From the NCBI RefSeq assembly GCF_003448965.1, contig NZ_QRGC01000006.1, positions 1 to 64,000 on the forward strand: a stretch of 64,000 bases of DNA. Reading direction: 5' to 3'. Below the pieces are notes generated by a model. It made no database searches. It was not told where the DNA came from and saw only the letters and a program-made list of their open reading frames with translations. Origin of the DNA: Oceanicella sp. SM1341. Lineage in GTDB: Bacteria > Pseudomonadota > Alphaproteobacteria > Rhodobacterales > Rhodobacteraceae. Both the position numbers and the translations under genes were made by a program. Each line of letters begins with the position of its first letter. Within the stretch, counting starts at the first letter, position 1. This document shows, piece after piece, positions 1 to 8,889 of the stretch.

Positions 1-1
1 C

Positions 2-49
2 GATATGCGAAGTTCCTCTCGTCGAAACGAGCCGAACACCCCGCATATC
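2..49. other. Nested stem-loop of unknown function at the window edge
   Basis: Three stems nest inside one another: bases 2-9 pair with 42-49 (8 bp), 12-15 with 34-37 (4 bp, GTTC/GAAC) and 18-22 with 27-31 (5 bp, CTCGT/ACGAG) around a CGAA tetraloop. A pyrimidine-rich stretch follows. It could be the terminator or tail of a transcript entering from the left, or a small structured RNA. The strand cannot be told. I see no gene in bases 1-209. Confidence 0.35.
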
Positions 50-209
50 CCTTCTTCTTCCAATCATTTCAAAGAGCTGCGAACCGTCCCAGATCCGCTC
101 CCGTTCCCGCCGGCGTCGCCGCCTCGTCTCCGGTGACGCGGCTTATAGGCAGAATCAAAACACCCCGCAACAGCGAAATACGCCTTCGTGACACTTTTTT
201 GCCAAACGG

Positions 210-605
210 TCAGGAACGCCCTTTTCCGGTGGCTGCGGAGGTGGCGAGGGCCAGGCCCGCGCCCAATGCCAGCACCGCCGCGAGGGCGCACATGGCGATG
301 GGGAACATGGTGAAGAGGTTGTAGTCGAACCCCTCGTACATGCCCCAGGCAGAGGCGCCGAGCAGCAGGGCGCCGAGCAGGCTGTGGCCGGGGGTCATCG
401 CGCCGCCGGCAATGGCGAGGATGGGGGCGAGCAGGCCGGCGAGGCGCCAGCGCTCGGTGTCGGCCAGGGTTTCGGGGAACTGCGCCGCGAGGGCCGGCAC
501 ACCGCCCAGCATGTCGAGGATCTCGGTGAAGGCGTAGCCGAAGAAGCCCACCATCATCCCGACGATCCCGCCGATGATGCCGAGTACCATGGCCGCGTTG
601 CGCAT
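210..605 (-). CDS. Small hydrophobic membrane protein, unknown function
   Basis: A 131-residue protein dominated by hydrophobic stretches. About four membrane segments are visible: a Gly-rich helix at roughly residues 5-27, one near 52-68, one near 72-90 and one near 97-120. The tail is short and basic. The start at 605 is chosen because GGGGAG lies about six bases upstream; an in-frame ATG at 668 has no such site. I do not recognise a family. It is followed 67 bp downstream (minus strand reading upstream) by the ArsC-like gene, but the gap and separate ribosome site suggest no tight coupling. Inner-membrane location is inferred from composition only. Confidence 0.6.
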   Translation of the reverse strand: MRNAAMVLGIIGGIVGMMVGFFGYAFTEILDMLGGVPALAAQFPETLADTERWRLAGLLAPILAIAGGAMTPGHSLLGALLLGASAWGMYEGFDYNLFTMFPIAMCALAAVLALGAGLALATSAATGKGRS

Positions 606-672
606 CTCGTCTCCCCGGAAATCCGTATACAGGACACGGGAGATGGGCAGCCCGGGGGCTGCCCGCAAGGGT

Positions 673-1017
673 TCAGGCCCCCAGGGCGGCCCGCACGGCA
701 GGGGTCCAGCCGGCGTGAACAGTGTCTCCGGCGAGGATCACCGGGCGCTTCATCAGCGTCGGGTGGTCGGCCAGCAGACCGGCGGGGTCGGTGCTCAGCC
801 GGGCGCGCGTCGCGTCGTCGAGCCCCCGCCAGGTGGTGGAGCGGGTGTTGACCAGCACCTCCGGCCCGAGCGCCTCCAGCCAGCCGGGCAGGGCCTCGCG
901 CGGCAGGCCCTCGGCCCGGATGTCGTGGTTGGTGACCTCGTGGCCCGCGGCCTCGAGCGCCTTCAGCGCCTTGCGGCAGGTGTCGCAGGTCTTCAGCGTG
1001 TAGGTGGTGAGCTGCAT
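673..1017 (-). CDS. ArsC/Spx-family thioredoxin-fold protein
   Basis: A 114-residue protein of the arsenate reductase-like (ArsC/Spx/YffB) family. The N-terminus carries a CDTC motif (Cys11, Cys14) directly after the first beta strand, and the C-terminal part has the MKRPV segment that supplies the cis-Pro of the thioredoxin fold. Family length is about 115, so it is full length. Members reduce arsenate using glutathione/glutaredoxin or have undefined thiol roles. The CxxC with following Arg-Lys is typical of the YffB-like subgroup of unsettled substrate. No arsenic resistance genes are nearby, so arsenate reductase activity is not supported by context. It begins 8 bp after the thyX stop, so the two are probably co-transcribed. 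Confidence 0.8.
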   Translation of the reverse strand: MQLTTYTLKTCDTCRKALKALEAAGHEVTNHDIRAEGLPREALPGWLEALGPEVLVNTRSTTWRGLDDATRARLSTDPAGLLADHPTLMKRPVILAGDTVHAGWTPAVRAALGA

Positions 1018-1025
1018 GGCGGGCC

Positions 1026-1934
1026 TCAGAGCTGCAGCAGGGCGACGAACTCGCGCCACTCGCCCTTGCTCATGCCGGAGGTTTCCTGCGTGACCTCCTC
1101 GCCGCGGATCATCCGGCGCACCGCGTCGAGCCCGCGGCCGGAGAGCTGCGCCGCCTCCAGCCGGTAATCCTCGAAGGCCGCGTAGGCGGCGGGCACCCAG
1201 TCCGCCACCATGGCGCAGATCGCATCGGCGTAGACGCGGATCTCGTATTGGGCGTGGGCGTCGGCGCGCAGGCGGAGGAAGTGGAAGAGGTTGTGCAGGT
1301 CCACCTTCCAGTACCATTGGGTGTAGATGTTGGCCGGCAGGTTCATCCGCGCGAGCTCGCGCGCGAGGCCCTGCTGGCCCTCCTGGCTCAGCATGCCCTC
1401 GTAATGGTCGTAGGAGCGGTTGGCGTCGGACTTCAGCATCTCGAGCACGCGGGCGGCCTCCTCGCCCTCCAGCACCGCGCCGCGGCCCTGGTTGTTCGAG
1501 GTGGACTGCGCGGCGAGCTGCTCGGGCGCGGGGATGTAGAACTCCCGGTCAAGGATGGAGTAGCGGGCGGAATACTCGTTCACGTTCGCCGTGCGGTGGC
1601 GGATCCACTGCCGGGCCACGAAGACCGGCAGCTTCACGTGCAGCTTCAGCTCGCACATCTCGAAGGGCGTGGAGTGCCAGTGGCGCATCAGGTAGCGGAT
1701 GAGCCCGGCATCGTCGCGCGCCTTCTTCGTGCCCTGCCCGTAGGAGACGCGGGCGGCCTGCACGATGGCGGCATCGTCGCCCATGTAGTCCACTACGCGC
1801 ACGAACCCGTGGTCGAGCACCGGCACCGCCTTGTAGAGATGCTGCTCCATGCCCGGCGCGGTGGCGCGCAGGGTGGGGCGGGTCTCGGCGCGTGCGGCCT
1901 CGATTTCGGCCTGTTGCTCGGGCGTGATCGACAT
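1026..1934 (-). CDS. thyX: Flavin-dependent thymidylate synthase ThyX
   Basis: ThyX converts dUMP to dTMP with methylenetetrahydrofolate, FAD and NAD(P)H, replacing ThyA. The 302-residue protein has the diagnostic RHRT..N.E.S.RYS signature: Arg112-His113-Arg114 and Ser122 bind flavin and dUMP. Length fits alphaproteobacterial ThyX (about 300). The start at 1934 has AGGAGA nine bases upstream; a longer reading starting at 1955 adds seven residues without a ribosome site. It precedes the ArsC-like gene on the same strand with an 8-bp gap. Cytoplasmic. Confidence 0.97.
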   Translation of the reverse strand: MSITPEQQAEIEAARAETRPTLRATAPGMEQHLYKAVPVLDHGFVRVVDYMGDDAAIVQAARVSYGQGTKKARDDAGLIRYLMRHWHSTPFEMCELKLHVKLPVFVARQWIRHRTANVNEYSARYSILDREFYIPAPEQLAAQSTSNNQGRGAVLEGEEAARVLEMLKSDANRSYDHYEGMLSQEGQQGLARELARMNLPANIYTQWYWKVDLHNLFHFLRLRADAHAQYEIRVYADAICAMVADWVPAAYAAFEDYRLEAAQLSGRGLDAVRRMIRGEEVTQETSGMSKGEWREFVALLQL

Positions 1935-2135
1935 ATGTAGGTCTCCTGGCGGCACGGAGCGGTGCTGATTGAAGGCTCGCCGGCCCGCCGCAGCTCAGCG
2001 ACCGATGGGCCGGGAAACGGGTTGAACCGTGCCGGACCGCATATGTAACCTGCTTGAGGACTCCTGTCTTCCACGTATGCCCGACCTGGGCGCGACAGAA
2101 CGACGATCCCCAAACACACTACGAGAGGGACCCCC

Positions 2136-2567
2136 ATGACGATAAAATATCTCCACACGATGGTCCGCGTGCGCGACCTCGAGGCGTCGAAAAAATTCTA
2201 CTGTGACCTGCTGGGCCTCGTGGAGACCAAGCGCATCGACCGGCCGGAGGGCAAGTACACGCTCGTCTTCCTCGCGCCTCCGGGCGGCGGGCCGGGCGAC
2301 GAGGTCGAGCTCACCTTCAACTACGAGGACGAGGGCGACCTGGGCGAGGCGCGCAACTTCGGCCATCTCGCCTACCGCGTGGGCAACATCTACGAGGTCT
2401 GCCAGCGCATGATGGATGGCGGCGTGACCATCAACCGCCCGCCGCGCGACGGCCACATGGCCTTCGTCCGCTCGCCCGACAACATCTCCATCGAGCTGCT
2501 GCAGGAAGGCGACCCCCTGCCCCCGCAGGAGCCCTGGGCCTCGATGCCCAACACCGGAAAGTGGTGA
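2136..2567 (+). CDS. gloA: Lactoylglutathione lyase (glyoxalase I)
   Basis: Glyoxalase I isomerises the hemithioacetal of methylglyoxal and glutathione to S-lactoylglutathione. The 143-residue protein has the two beta-alpha-beta-beta-beta modules of the family, and the four metal ligands line up with the E. coli enzyme: His7, Glu58, His77 and Glu120. The metal-ligand spacing resembles the short bacterial Ni/Co-type enzyme. A ribosome site (GAGAGGG) precedes the ATG. It stands alone, divergent from thyX and 20 bp before the tmRNA promoter. Confidence 0.93.
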   Translation: MTIKYLHTMVRVRDLEASKKFYCDLLGLVETKRIDRPEGKYTLVFLAPPGGGPGDEVELTFNYEDEGDLGEARNFGHLAYRVGNIYEVCQRMMDGGVTINRPPRDGHMAFVRSPDNISIELLQEGDPLPPQEPWASMPNTGKW

Positions 2568-2586
2568 AATCCCCGCGGATTCCCCC

Positions 2587-2615
2587 TTCAAAAGCGGGGG
2601 GATTCGCCCTATATC
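2587..2615 (+). promoter_or_regulatory. Candidate sigma-70 promoter of the tmRNA gene
   Basis: TTCAAA at 2587-2592 (4 of 6 matches to the -35 consensus), a 17-bp spacer, then TATATC at 2610-2615 (4 of 6 to the -10). Transcription would start at about 2622, which is where the acceptor piece of the tmRNA is expected to begin. Confidence 0.5.
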
Positions 2616-2621
2616 AGCCCT

Positions 2622-2943
2622 GTTCCCGGCAACGGGGACTATGGCGATAAACGCGCACGTAATAAGCGGATCGGACCCGGGGGCGGTACCCGGCGGCTCC
2701 ACCAACACCCCGTTCATTGGCGGGCGATGGGGCCGAAACAGGATCGACGGACGTCTAAAGGTGTTTGCTTTCGCTCGGTGAGGTACCACCGTTATCGGTC
2801 CGATATGTACAGTTGCCAATGACAACCGTGCTCCGGTGGCGCTCGCAGCGTAAGCTGCGCGCAATACCGAAATTAAGCCCTGGCCTCTAGCAAGGTCAGG
2901 CGGGGTTCGCAGGCACCTGGCAACAGAAGCCTGCACTTTCCCC
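2622..2943 (+). ncRNA. ssrA: Two-piece (circularly permuted) tmRNA
   Basis: tmRNA rescues stalled ribosomes and tags the nascent peptide for proteolysis. The gene is permuted as in alphaproteobacteria. The acceptor piece comes first: a T arm (2677-2681 paired with 2689-2693, 7-base loop), the 3' acceptor strand 2694-2700 and an encoded ACCA ending at 2704. A processed spacer of about 24 bases follows. The coding piece starts at 2729 with GGGGCCG, which pairs with 2694-2700 as a 7-bp acceptor stem containing the diagnostic G3-U wobble that makes alanyl-tRNA synthetase charge it. The tag frame is at 2815-2853. A terminal hairpin (2909-2914 with 2929-2934) closes the coding piece. The outer ends are estimated to within about 10 bases. 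sspB lies 0.2 kb downstream. Confidence 0.95.
2815..2853 (+). other. tmRNA proteolysis-tag reading frame
   Basis: The resume codon GCC at 2815 opens a 12-codon frame reading ANDNRAPVALAA and ending at TAA 2851-2853. With the alanine charged on the tmRNA itself the added tag is A plus these 12 residues. The C-terminal LAA is the ClpX recognition signal; the AANDN start is what alphaproteobacterial SspB contacts. Confidence 0.93.
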
Positions 2944-3156
2944 CTTCCGGCACGCTGAATCGCAAGCGCCTGCGGCGACATGCCTTTCCCCGTGCGCATC
3001 CATGGCCGGCGCGGCGCGGCTCGGGACCTGCATTCTTCGCCGTCCGTGCGCCGAATTTCCGCGAGGCGGGAAATCTCGCCGCGCCTTCCGCCGCTCCCCC
3101 TCTTTCCTCCGTCCGAAAATCGTCTATGGTCGGGGCAACCCGAAGGGGAGATGACG

Positions 3157-3636
3157 ATGGCCTCTCGTGGCTTCAATTACGGCCAACTCATGCAGCGCGC
3201 CCTGCGCGGCCTGCTCGTGGAAGTGCTCACGGAAGTGGCCCAGAACGGGCTGCCCGGCGAACACCACTTCTTCATCACGTTCGACACGTCGCACCCCGGC
3301 GTGGACGTCTCGCCTGCGCTGCTGCAGCGCTATCCCAGCGAGATGACCATCGTGCTGCAGGACTGGTTCGACGATCTCGCCGTGGCCGGCGACCGGTTTT
3401 CCGTGACGCTGAACTTCGGCGACGTGCCGGAGCGGCTGGTGATTCCCTTCGACGCGGTGCGCGTGTTCGTAGACCCCTCGGTGGAGTTCGGCCTGCGCTT
3501 CGACCACCACGAGGGCCCGGACGACGACGACCCCGACGAGGCGCCCGAGCCGCCGGAGACCGACGGCGAGGACGACACCCCCGAAAGCCACGCCGGCGGC
3601 GACGTGGTGCGGCTCGACCGCTTCCGCCGCAACTGA
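3157..3636 (+). CDS. sspB: SspB-family ClpXP adaptor (alphaproteobacterial type)
   Basis: A 159-residue protein of the SspB family, which binds ssrA-tagged substrates and delivers them to ClpXP. The N-terminal ordered domain (about residues 1-115) contains the conserved GLPGEHHFFITFDT block and the PERLVIPF core. It is followed by an acidic linker and a short basic C-terminus (VVRLDRFRR) of the kind that docks on ClpX. The start at 3157 is chosen because AGGGGAG at 3144-3150 is 6 bases away; the ATG at 3151 abuts the ribosome site. The neighbouring tmRNA encodes the tag this adaptor should recognise. Confidence 0.92.
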   Translation: MASRGFNYGQLMQRALRGLLVEVLTEVAQNGLPGEHHFFITFDTSHPGVDVSPALLQRYPSEMTIVLQDWFDDLAVAGDRFSVTLNFGDVPERLVIPFDAVRVFVDPSVEFGLRFDHHEGPDDDDPDEAPEPPETDGEDDTPESHAGGDVVRLDRFRRN

Positions 3637-3655
3637 CCGCCGCCGCGCCGGCCGA

Positions 3656-3681
3656 GGCGGCCCCTTCCGCGGGCCGCCTTT
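3656..3681 (+). terminator. Possible rho-independent terminator of sspB
   Basis: An 8-bp perfect stem (3656-3663 with 3671-3678) with a 7-base loop follows the sspB stop by 19 bases. Only three T residues follow, so termination would be weak. Confidence 0.45.
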
Positions 3682-3828
3682 GGCATGCATGCGCTAACTG
3701 CCCGGATATCATGACGAATTCGTGACATCCGCCTCGGGATGATTCCTGAGTTTCGTCGGATTGCGCCCCGCCTCCCGGCTGCCTAGCTCTCCTTGCACCA
3801 CACCGGATCAACCGGCGGACGGAGCAAG

Positions 3829-4443
3829 ATGACATTCCAGACAGACCCGGCCCGATCGAACCCGGCCCTGCCGGCAAGCACCAATCACCTGCGCCTGTTC
3901 CTCACCCAGTTCCTGCGCAGGCCGGGCCGCATCGTGGCCCTCTCGCCCTCCTCCCGCAGCCTCGCCCGCGCGATGACCGTGGGCCTCGGCCCCGAGACTG
4001 GCCCGGTGGTCGAGCTCGGCAGCGGCACCGGCAAGATCACCGAGGCGATCCTGGCCCGGGGCGTGGCCGAGCGCGACCTCACCCTGTTCGAGATCGACGA
4101 GGCCTTCGCCACCCTGCTCGAGCGCAGCTACCCCCGCGCGCGGCTGCTGCGCATCTCGGCCACCGCGGTGGCCGAGGCCGCCACCACGCTTGACCGCCCG
4201 GTTGGCGCGGTGATCAGCGGGCTGCCGCTGCTCTCCATGCCCACGGCGGTGCAGCGCGACATCCTCACCGGTGCCTTCGACATCATGGGCCCCGGGGGCG
4301 TGTTCGTGCAGTTCACCTACGGCTACCGCCCGCCGGTGGACCGCGCGGTGCGCGAGGAGCTCGGACTGCGCTGGACCCGCTCGCCCCGGGTGTGGAACAA
4401 TCTGCCTCCGGCGCGGGTGTACACCTTCCGCCGCACGGGCTGA
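3829..4443 (+). CDS. SAM-dependent methyltransferase, phospholipid N-methyltransferase-like
   Basis: A 204-residue class I methyltransferase. Motif I (VVELGSGTGKITEAIL) is near residue 60 and a motif II-like LFEIDE acidic loop near residue 87. The N-terminal segment with a phenylalanine/arginine-rich helix and the ALSPSS sequence resembles Rhodobacter/Sinorhizobium PmtA, which converts phosphatidylethanolamine to phosphatidylcholine and is of almost the same length (about 200). Related rRNA adenine dimethylases share the fold but are longer. The start at 3829 has GGAG four bases upstream; the ATG at 3793 does not. Membrane-surface lipid methylation is inferred from family resemblance. Confidence 0.65.
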   Translation: MTFQTDPARSNPALPASTNHLRLFLTQFLRRPGRIVALSPSSRSLARAMTVGLGPETGPVVELGSGTGKITEAILARGVAERDLTLFEIDEAFATLLERSYPRARLLRISATAVAEAATTLDRPVGAVISGLPLLSMPTAVQRDILTGAFDIMGPGGVFVQFTYGYRPPVDRAVREELGLRWTRSPRVWNNLPPARVYTFRRTG

Positions 4444-4451
4444 TGCCCGGC

Positions 4452-4486
4452 CCGCAAATGCGTCGGAAGATACGCATTTGCGGTTT
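4452..4486 (+). terminator. Perfect 12-bp hairpin between the methyltransferase and fumC
   Basis: Bases 4452-4463 pair without mismatch with 4472-4483 around an 8-base loop, followed by TTT. It sits 8 bp after the methyltransferase stop and 45 bp before the fumC ribosome site, so it most likely ends the upstream transcript. A role as a fumC leader hairpin is the alternative. Confidence 0.65.
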
Positions 4487-4545
4487 CCCTGTGCCGGTGT
4501 GCCGCAGTATACCGTGCAGGATCGCATCCGAGGAGGAGAGTGCAG

Positions 4546-5952
4546 ATGACTGATACGAGCAAGGGCACCCGGACGGAAACGGACAGCTTCGGCCCGCTCG
4601 AGGTTCCGGCGGACAAGTACTGGGGCGCGCAGACCCAGCGCTCGGTGATGAATTTCCCCATCGGCTGGGAAAAGCAGCCGGTGGCCATCGTCCGCGCCCT
4701 CGGGGTGATCAAGCAGGCCGCGGCCGAGACCAACATGTCGCTCGGCAAGCTCTCGCCGGAGCTGGGCAAGGCCATCGTCGCGGCGGCGTCCGAGGTTGTC
4801 GCCGGCAAGCTGGATGACAACTTCCCCCTCGTCGTGTGGCAGACCGGCTCGGGCACCCAGTCGAACATGAACGCGAACGAGGTGGTCTCGAACCGCGCCA
4901 TCGAGATCCTCGGCGGCGAGATGGGCTCGAAGAAGCCGGTGCACCCGAACGACCACTGCAACATGTCGCAGAGCTCGAACGACACCTTCCCCACCGCGAT
5001 GCACATCGCCTCGGCGGTCACCGCCACGCAGGTCACCATCCCGGGGCTGGAGAAGCTGCACGCGGCCCTCGCCGCGAAGGCCGAGGCCTTCAAGGACATC
5101 ATCAAGATCGGCCGCACCCACACCCAGGACGCGACCCCCCTCACCCTCGGCCAGGAGTTCGGCGGCTACGCCTTCCAGGTCGAGCAGGGCATCGCCCGGG
5201 TGAAGGCCGCACTCACCAACCTCTACCCGCTCGCGCAGGGCGGCACCGCGGTGGGCACCGGGCTCAACACCCACCCCGAGTTCGCCGAGCGCGTGGCGGC
5301 CGAGATCGCGAAGATCACCGGCCTGCCCTTCATCACCGCCCCGAACAAGTTCGAGGCGCTGGCCGCGCATGACGCGATGGTCGAGATGTCCGGCGCGCTG
5401 AAGGTTGTTGCGGCCTCGCTGTTCAAGATCGCCAACGACATCCGCCTGCTGGGCTCCGGCCCGCGCTGCGGCCTCGGCGAGCTGATGCTGCCGGAGAACG
5501 AGCCCGGCTCCTCCATCATGCCCGGCAAGGTGAACCCCACCCAGTGCGAGGCGCTCACCCAGGTCTGCGCCCATGTGCTGGGCAATGACGCGGCCATCGG
5601 CTTTGCCGGCACGCAGGGCCATTTCGAGCTCAACGTCTACAAGCCGATGATGGCCTACAACCTGCTGCAGTCCATGCAGCTGCTCGGCGACGCCGCCTCC
5701 GCCTTCACCGACAATTGCGTGGTGGGCATCGAGGCCGACGAGGAGCGCATCTCGCAGCTGATGTGGGAAAGCCTGATGCTGGTCACCGCGCTGGCGCCCG
5801 AGATCGGCTACGACAACGCCACCAAGGTGGCCAAGACCGCGCACAAGAACCGCACCACCCTGAAGGAAGAGGCGATCGCGCTCGGCTTCGTCGATGCCGA
5901 GACCTTCGACCGCGTGGTGCAGCCCAAGGACATGCTCGGCCCCAAGGCCTGA
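4546..5952 (+). CDS. fumC: Class II fumarate hydratase FumC
   Basis: FumC catalyses reversible hydration of fumarate to L-malate in the TCA cycle. The 468-residue protein has the superfamily signature [15 protein letters not shown] near residues 321-335, including the mobile-loop serine, and the THTQDATPL region near residue 189 that carries the catalytic histidine. Length matches iron-free, oxygen-stable class II fumarases. The start at 4546 has AGGAGG nine bases upstream; a GTG at 4540 is too close to that site. A monocistronic unit is suggested by the hairpin before it and the strong terminator behind it. Confidence 0.97.
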   Translation: MTDTSKGTRTETDSFGPLEVPADKYWGAQTQRSVMNFPIGWEKQPVAIVRALGVIKQAAAETNMSLGKLSPELGKAIVAAASEVVAGKLDDNFPLVVWQTGSGTQSNMNANEVVSNRAIEILGGEMGSKKPVHPNDHCNMSQSSNDTFPTAMHIASAVTATQVTIPGLEKLHAALAAKAEAFKDIIKIGRTHTQDATPLTLGQEFGGYAFQVEQGIARVKAALTNLYPLAQGGTAVGTGLNTHPEFAERVAAEIAKITGLPFITAPNKFEALAAHDAMVEMSGALKVVAASLFKIANDIRLLGSGPRCGLGELMLPENEPGSSIMPGKVNPTQCEALTQVCAHVLGNDAAIGFAGTQGHFELNVYKPMMAYNLLQSMQLLGDAASAFTDNCVVGIEADEERISQLMWESLMLVTALAPEIGYDNATKVAKTAHKNRTTLKEEAIALGFVDAETFDRVVQPKDMLGPKA

Positions 5953-5973
5953 GCCCCCTCGCGGCGCATGACA

Positions 5974-6004
5974 CGGCCCGGCGGCACCCCCGCCGGGCCG
6001 TTTT
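5974..6004 (+). terminator. Rho-independent terminator of fumC
   Basis: An 11-bp perfect GC-rich stem (5974-5984 with 5990-6000), 5-base loop and TTTT at 6001-6004, starting 21 bases after the fumC stop. Confidence 0.88.
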
Positions 6005-6066
6005 CATGTCTGCTTGACTCGCGGCGCGCGTTTACGGAATGTTCTGCGCAAAGCAGGAGGAGAGCG

Positions 6067-6612
6067 ATGCACCGAACCGTCCGCTGGGCGAATGCCGCCG
6101 GCACCGGGCTGGAGCACCTCGCGCTCGGCCCCTCCCCGGGCGGTTTCACCGCCGAGAGCATGGTGATCGGCGAGGACGAGGGCGTGCGCTTCGCCCTGCG
6201 CTACCGGCTGGAGGTGGATGCGGGCTGGCGGGTGCGCAGCCTCGCCGCCGCCTGCCCCGGCGGGCCGGAGCTGCGCCTCACCGCCGATGGCGAAGGCCAC
6301 TGGCAGCAGGACGGCGCCGCCCTGCCGGAGCTCGACGGCTGCATCGACGTGGACATCTCCGCCACGCCCTTCACCAACACCCTGCCGGTGCGCCGCCTCG
6401 CCCTCGCCGAGGGCGCCGCGCAGGCGATCCGCGTAGCCTACATCCCCGTGCCCGGCCTGCGCCCGCACGCGATGCGCCAGCGCTACACCCGGCTGGGCGC
6501 GGCGCGATACCTCTACGAGAGCGTGGAGAGCGGCTTCCGCGCCGAGCTGCCGCTCGATGCGGACGGGCTGGTGGAGGATTACCCCGGCCTGTTCCGGCGG
6601 CTGGCGGGCTGA
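6067..6612 (+). CDS. Putative glycolipid-binding family protein (DUF1089)
   Basis: A 181-residue cytoplasmic protein resembling the DUF1089 / putative glycolipid-binding family. The family pattern is visible as an early WRYEVD-like strand (RYRLEVD near residue 55), the central LDGCIDVDISATPFTNTLP segment (near 97-115) and the late QRYTRLG..RYLYES segment (near 140-155). It consists of repeated beta strands and no signal peptide is seen. The start at 6067 has AGGAGGAGAG just upstream. The biochemical role of the family is not established; the lipid-binding name comes from structural comparison. It is read away from fumC and converges on the DUF427 gene 19 bp later. Confidence 0.75.
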   Translation: MHRTVRWANAAGTGLEHLALGPSPGGFTAESMVIGEDEGVRFALRYRLEVDAGWRVRSLAAACPGGPELRLTADGEGHWQQDGAALPELDGCIDVDISATPFTNTLPVRRLALAEGAAQAIRVAYIPVPGLRPHAMRQRYTRLGAARYLYESVESGFRAELPLDADGLVEDYPGLFRRLAG

Positions 6613-6631
6613 GCCCCGCCGCCGGCCCGGC

Positions 6632-6979
6632 TCAGACCTGCTCGACCGTGGCGCTTTCGGGGTAGAAGGCGATGTAGCCCGTCACCCGCTCGGCGGCCGG
6701 CAGCGGCGCCTCGTAGCTCCAGGCCGCGTTGCGGATCACGCCGTTGCTCCCCACCAGGTCGTAATGCGTGGCCTCGCCCTTCCAGGGGCAGGTGGTCACG
6801 CGGTCGGACTTCTCGAGGAAGGCCATCCCCGCATCCTCGCGCGGGAAGTAGATCACCGGCGGGTAATCCCCCTCGATGAGCTGCAGGGCCTCGCGGGTTT
6901 CGGCGATCACGGCGCCGCCGGCGCGCACCACCCAGGTGCCCGGGCTGCGGATGATGGTAATCTTGCGCTCTGTAAGCAT
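6632..6979 (-). CDS. DUF427 domain protein
   Basis: A 115-residue single-domain protein with the DUF427 hallmarks: VIYFPREDA (near residue 42), CPWKGEATHYDL (near 65) and the aromatic WSYEAPLPA segment (near 88). These are small beta-tent-like cytoplasmic proteins of unknown function, common as single copies in actinobacteria and proteobacteria. The start at 6979 is supported by GGGGAG 7 bases upstream; longer readings lack a site. It is convergent with the preceding gene. Confidence 0.85.
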   Translation of the reverse strand: MLTERKITIIRSPGTWVVRAGGAVIAETREALQLIEGDYPPVIYFPREDAGMAFLEKSDRVTTCPWKGEATHYDLVGSNGVIRNAAWSYEAPLPAAERVTGYIAFYPESATVEQV

Positions 6980-7083
6980 GTCGGTATCTCCCCGTACTGG
7001 GTCCGGTCTAGCGCGCAGGAATGACGAAACCGTCACACCTCGCGCGCCGGGCGCGGGCCCGTCCCCTCGAATGGCCGGCCCGC

Positions 7084-8889
7084 TCAGAGCGGAGCGCAGG
7101 CCGTCTCCAGCCACTCGGCCGTGTCGGTGTCGAGATGCGGGCGCACCCGGGCCAGCACCTCGGCGTGATAGGCGTCGAGCCAGTCGCGCTCGGCCGCATC
7201 CAGCATATCGGCACGGATGAGCCGTCGATCAATCGGCACGAAGGTCAATGTCTCGAATCCGAGCATCTTCCGCTCGCCGCCCTCGGGCACCTCCGGGCCG
7301 GTGACGGCCAGCAGGTTCTCGATGCGGATGCCGAAGGCGCCCTCGCGGTAATAGCCCGGCTCGTTGGACAGCACCATGCCGGGCTCCAGCGGCACCATGT
7401 TGCGCCGCGAGATCGCCTGCGGCCCCTCGTGCACCCCGAGGCAGGCGCCCACGCCATGGCCGGTGCCGTGGTCATAGTCGAGCCCGGCCTGCCAGAGGGC
7501 GATGCGCGCCAGCGCGTCGAGGTCGCGACCCGCCACGCCCTGCGGAAAGCGCGCGCGGGAGAGGGCGATCATGCCCTTCAGCACCAGGGTGAAGGCGCGG
7601 GCCTCCTCCTCCCCCACCGGGCCGGTGGCCATGGTGCGGGTGATGTCGGTGGTGCCCTCGGCATATTGCGCGCCGCTGTCGACCAGCAGCAGCTCGCCCG
7701 GCACGATGGTGCGGTTGGTGGCCTCGTTCACCCGGTAATGCACGATGGCGCCGTTGGGCCCCGCGCCGGAGATGGTCTCGAAGGAGATGTCCTGCAGCCC
7801 GCCCGCCTCGGCGCGGAAGGCCTCGAGCCGGGTCACCACGTCGATCTCGGTGAGCCCGCCCTGCGGCGCGGCGCCCTCCAGCCAGCACAGGAACCGCGCG
7901 AGGGCGACCGAATCCCGCTCATGGGCGCTGCGCATGCCGCCGAGCTCGGCCGCGGTCTTGCGCGCCTTGGGGGCCACGCAGGGGTCGGGCTGCCAGCGGA
8001 TGGTGGCGCCGGCCTCCTCCAGCAGGTCGGCCACCCGGGCCGGCGCGGTGGCGCGGTCGAGCGTGACGGTGCGGCCGGCCAGCCGGGCCAGTGCCGGCTC
8101 CAGCGCCGCCCAGGGCTGCACGTCGACCTCGTTGCCGAGATGGGCGGCCACCTCGGCGCCCACCTTGGCGGGGTCGGTGAACAGGCTCACCCGGCCGTCG
8201 GCGCCCAGCAGGCCGAAGGCATGGGCATAGGGGCTGCGGGCGATGTCGCCGCCGCGGATGTTCAGCAGCCAGGCGATGCTGTCGGGCAGGGTGATGACGG
8301 CCGCATCGGCCCCGGCCTCGGCCAGCACCGCGCCCAGCCGGGCGCGCTTCTCGCCATGCGTCTCGCCGGCCAGCGCCTCGGGGTGCACGCGCATCGGGGC
8401 GGCGGGCGGGGCCGGCTGGTCCTCCCACACGGCATCGATCAGGTTGGGCACCGCGCGCAGGGTCACCCCCGCCGGGGCGAGCCTGTCGGTGAGCCGGCCC
8501 AGTTCCTCGCGCCCGTGCAGCCAGGGGTCGTAGGCCAGCACCTGGCCCTGCGCCATCGCGCCGGCCAGCCACTCGGCCGGGGCGGTCTCGGCGCTGGCGA
8601 CGGGGGTGAAGACAGCGGTGTCGACCTGGTCGCGCACCTGCAGCGTGTAACGCCCGTCCACGAACACCGCCGCGCGCTCCGCCAGCGCGGCGCAGAGCCC
8701 GGCCGAGCCGGTGAAACCGGTGAGCCAGGCGAGGCGTTCATCGCGCGGGGCCACGTTCTCGCCCTGGAAAGCATCGGCACGCGGCACCAGGAACCCGTCG
8801 ACCCCGGCCGCGCGCATCGCGTCGCGCAGGGCGGCAAGGCGGGGGGCGCCGGTGGCCGGCGTGGTCTTCGCATCGAAGGTCTGGAACAT
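7084..8889 (-). CDS. pepP: Xaa-Pro aminopeptidase (M24B family, long form)
   Basis: Cleaves N-terminal residues from peptides whose second residue is proline. The 601-residue protein is the three-domain long form: two creatinase-like N-terminal domains (about 1-300) and a C-terminal pita-bread domain. The dinuclear metal ligands are all visible in order: Asp in LLLVDSG, Asp in TTDITRT, His in GTGHGVG, Glu in LSNEPGYY and Glu in IRIENLL. The eukaryotic and bacterial long-form enzymes are about 600 residues, as here. The start at 8889 follows AAGGAGG. No signal peptide, so cytoplasmic. Confidence 0.93.
   Translation of the reverse strand: MFQTFDAKTTPATGAPRLAALRDAMRAAGVDGFLVPRADAFQGENVAPRDERLAWLTGFTGSAGLCAALAERAAVFVDGRYTLQVRDQVDTAVFTPVASAETAPAEWLAGAMAQGQVLAYDPWLHGREELGRLTDRLAPAGVTLRAVPNLIDAVWEDQPAPPAAPMRVHPEALAGETHGEKRARLGAVLAEAGADAAVITLPDSIAWLLNIRGGDIARSPYAHAFGLLGADGRVSLFTDPAKVGAEVAAHLGNEVDVQPWAALEPALARLAGRTVTLDRATAPARVADLLEEAGATIRWQPDPCVAPKARKTAAELGGMRSAHERDSVALARFLCWLEGAAPQGGLTEIDVVTRLEAFRAEAGGLQDISFETISGAGPNGAIVHYRVNEATNRTIVPGELLLVDSGAQYAEGTTDITRTMATGPVGEEEARAFTLVLKGMIALSRARFPQGVAGRDLDALARIALWQAGLDYDHGTGHGVGACLGVHEGPQAISRRNMVPLEPGMVLSNEPGYYREGAFGIRIENLLAVTGPEVPEGGERKMLGFETLTFVPIDRRLIRADMLDAAERDWLDAYHAEVLARVRPHLDTDTAEWLETACAPL

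Noticed and set aside
3714-3723. Palindrome ACGAATTCGT upstream of the methyltransferase
   Set aside because: Only 10 bp and without flanking symmetry; likely by chance.
3808-5844. Very long open frame antisense to the methyltransferase and fumC
   Set aside because: It is a shadow produced by high GC: the product is His/Arg/Gly-rich without domain pattern, and fumC on the other strand is unmistakable.
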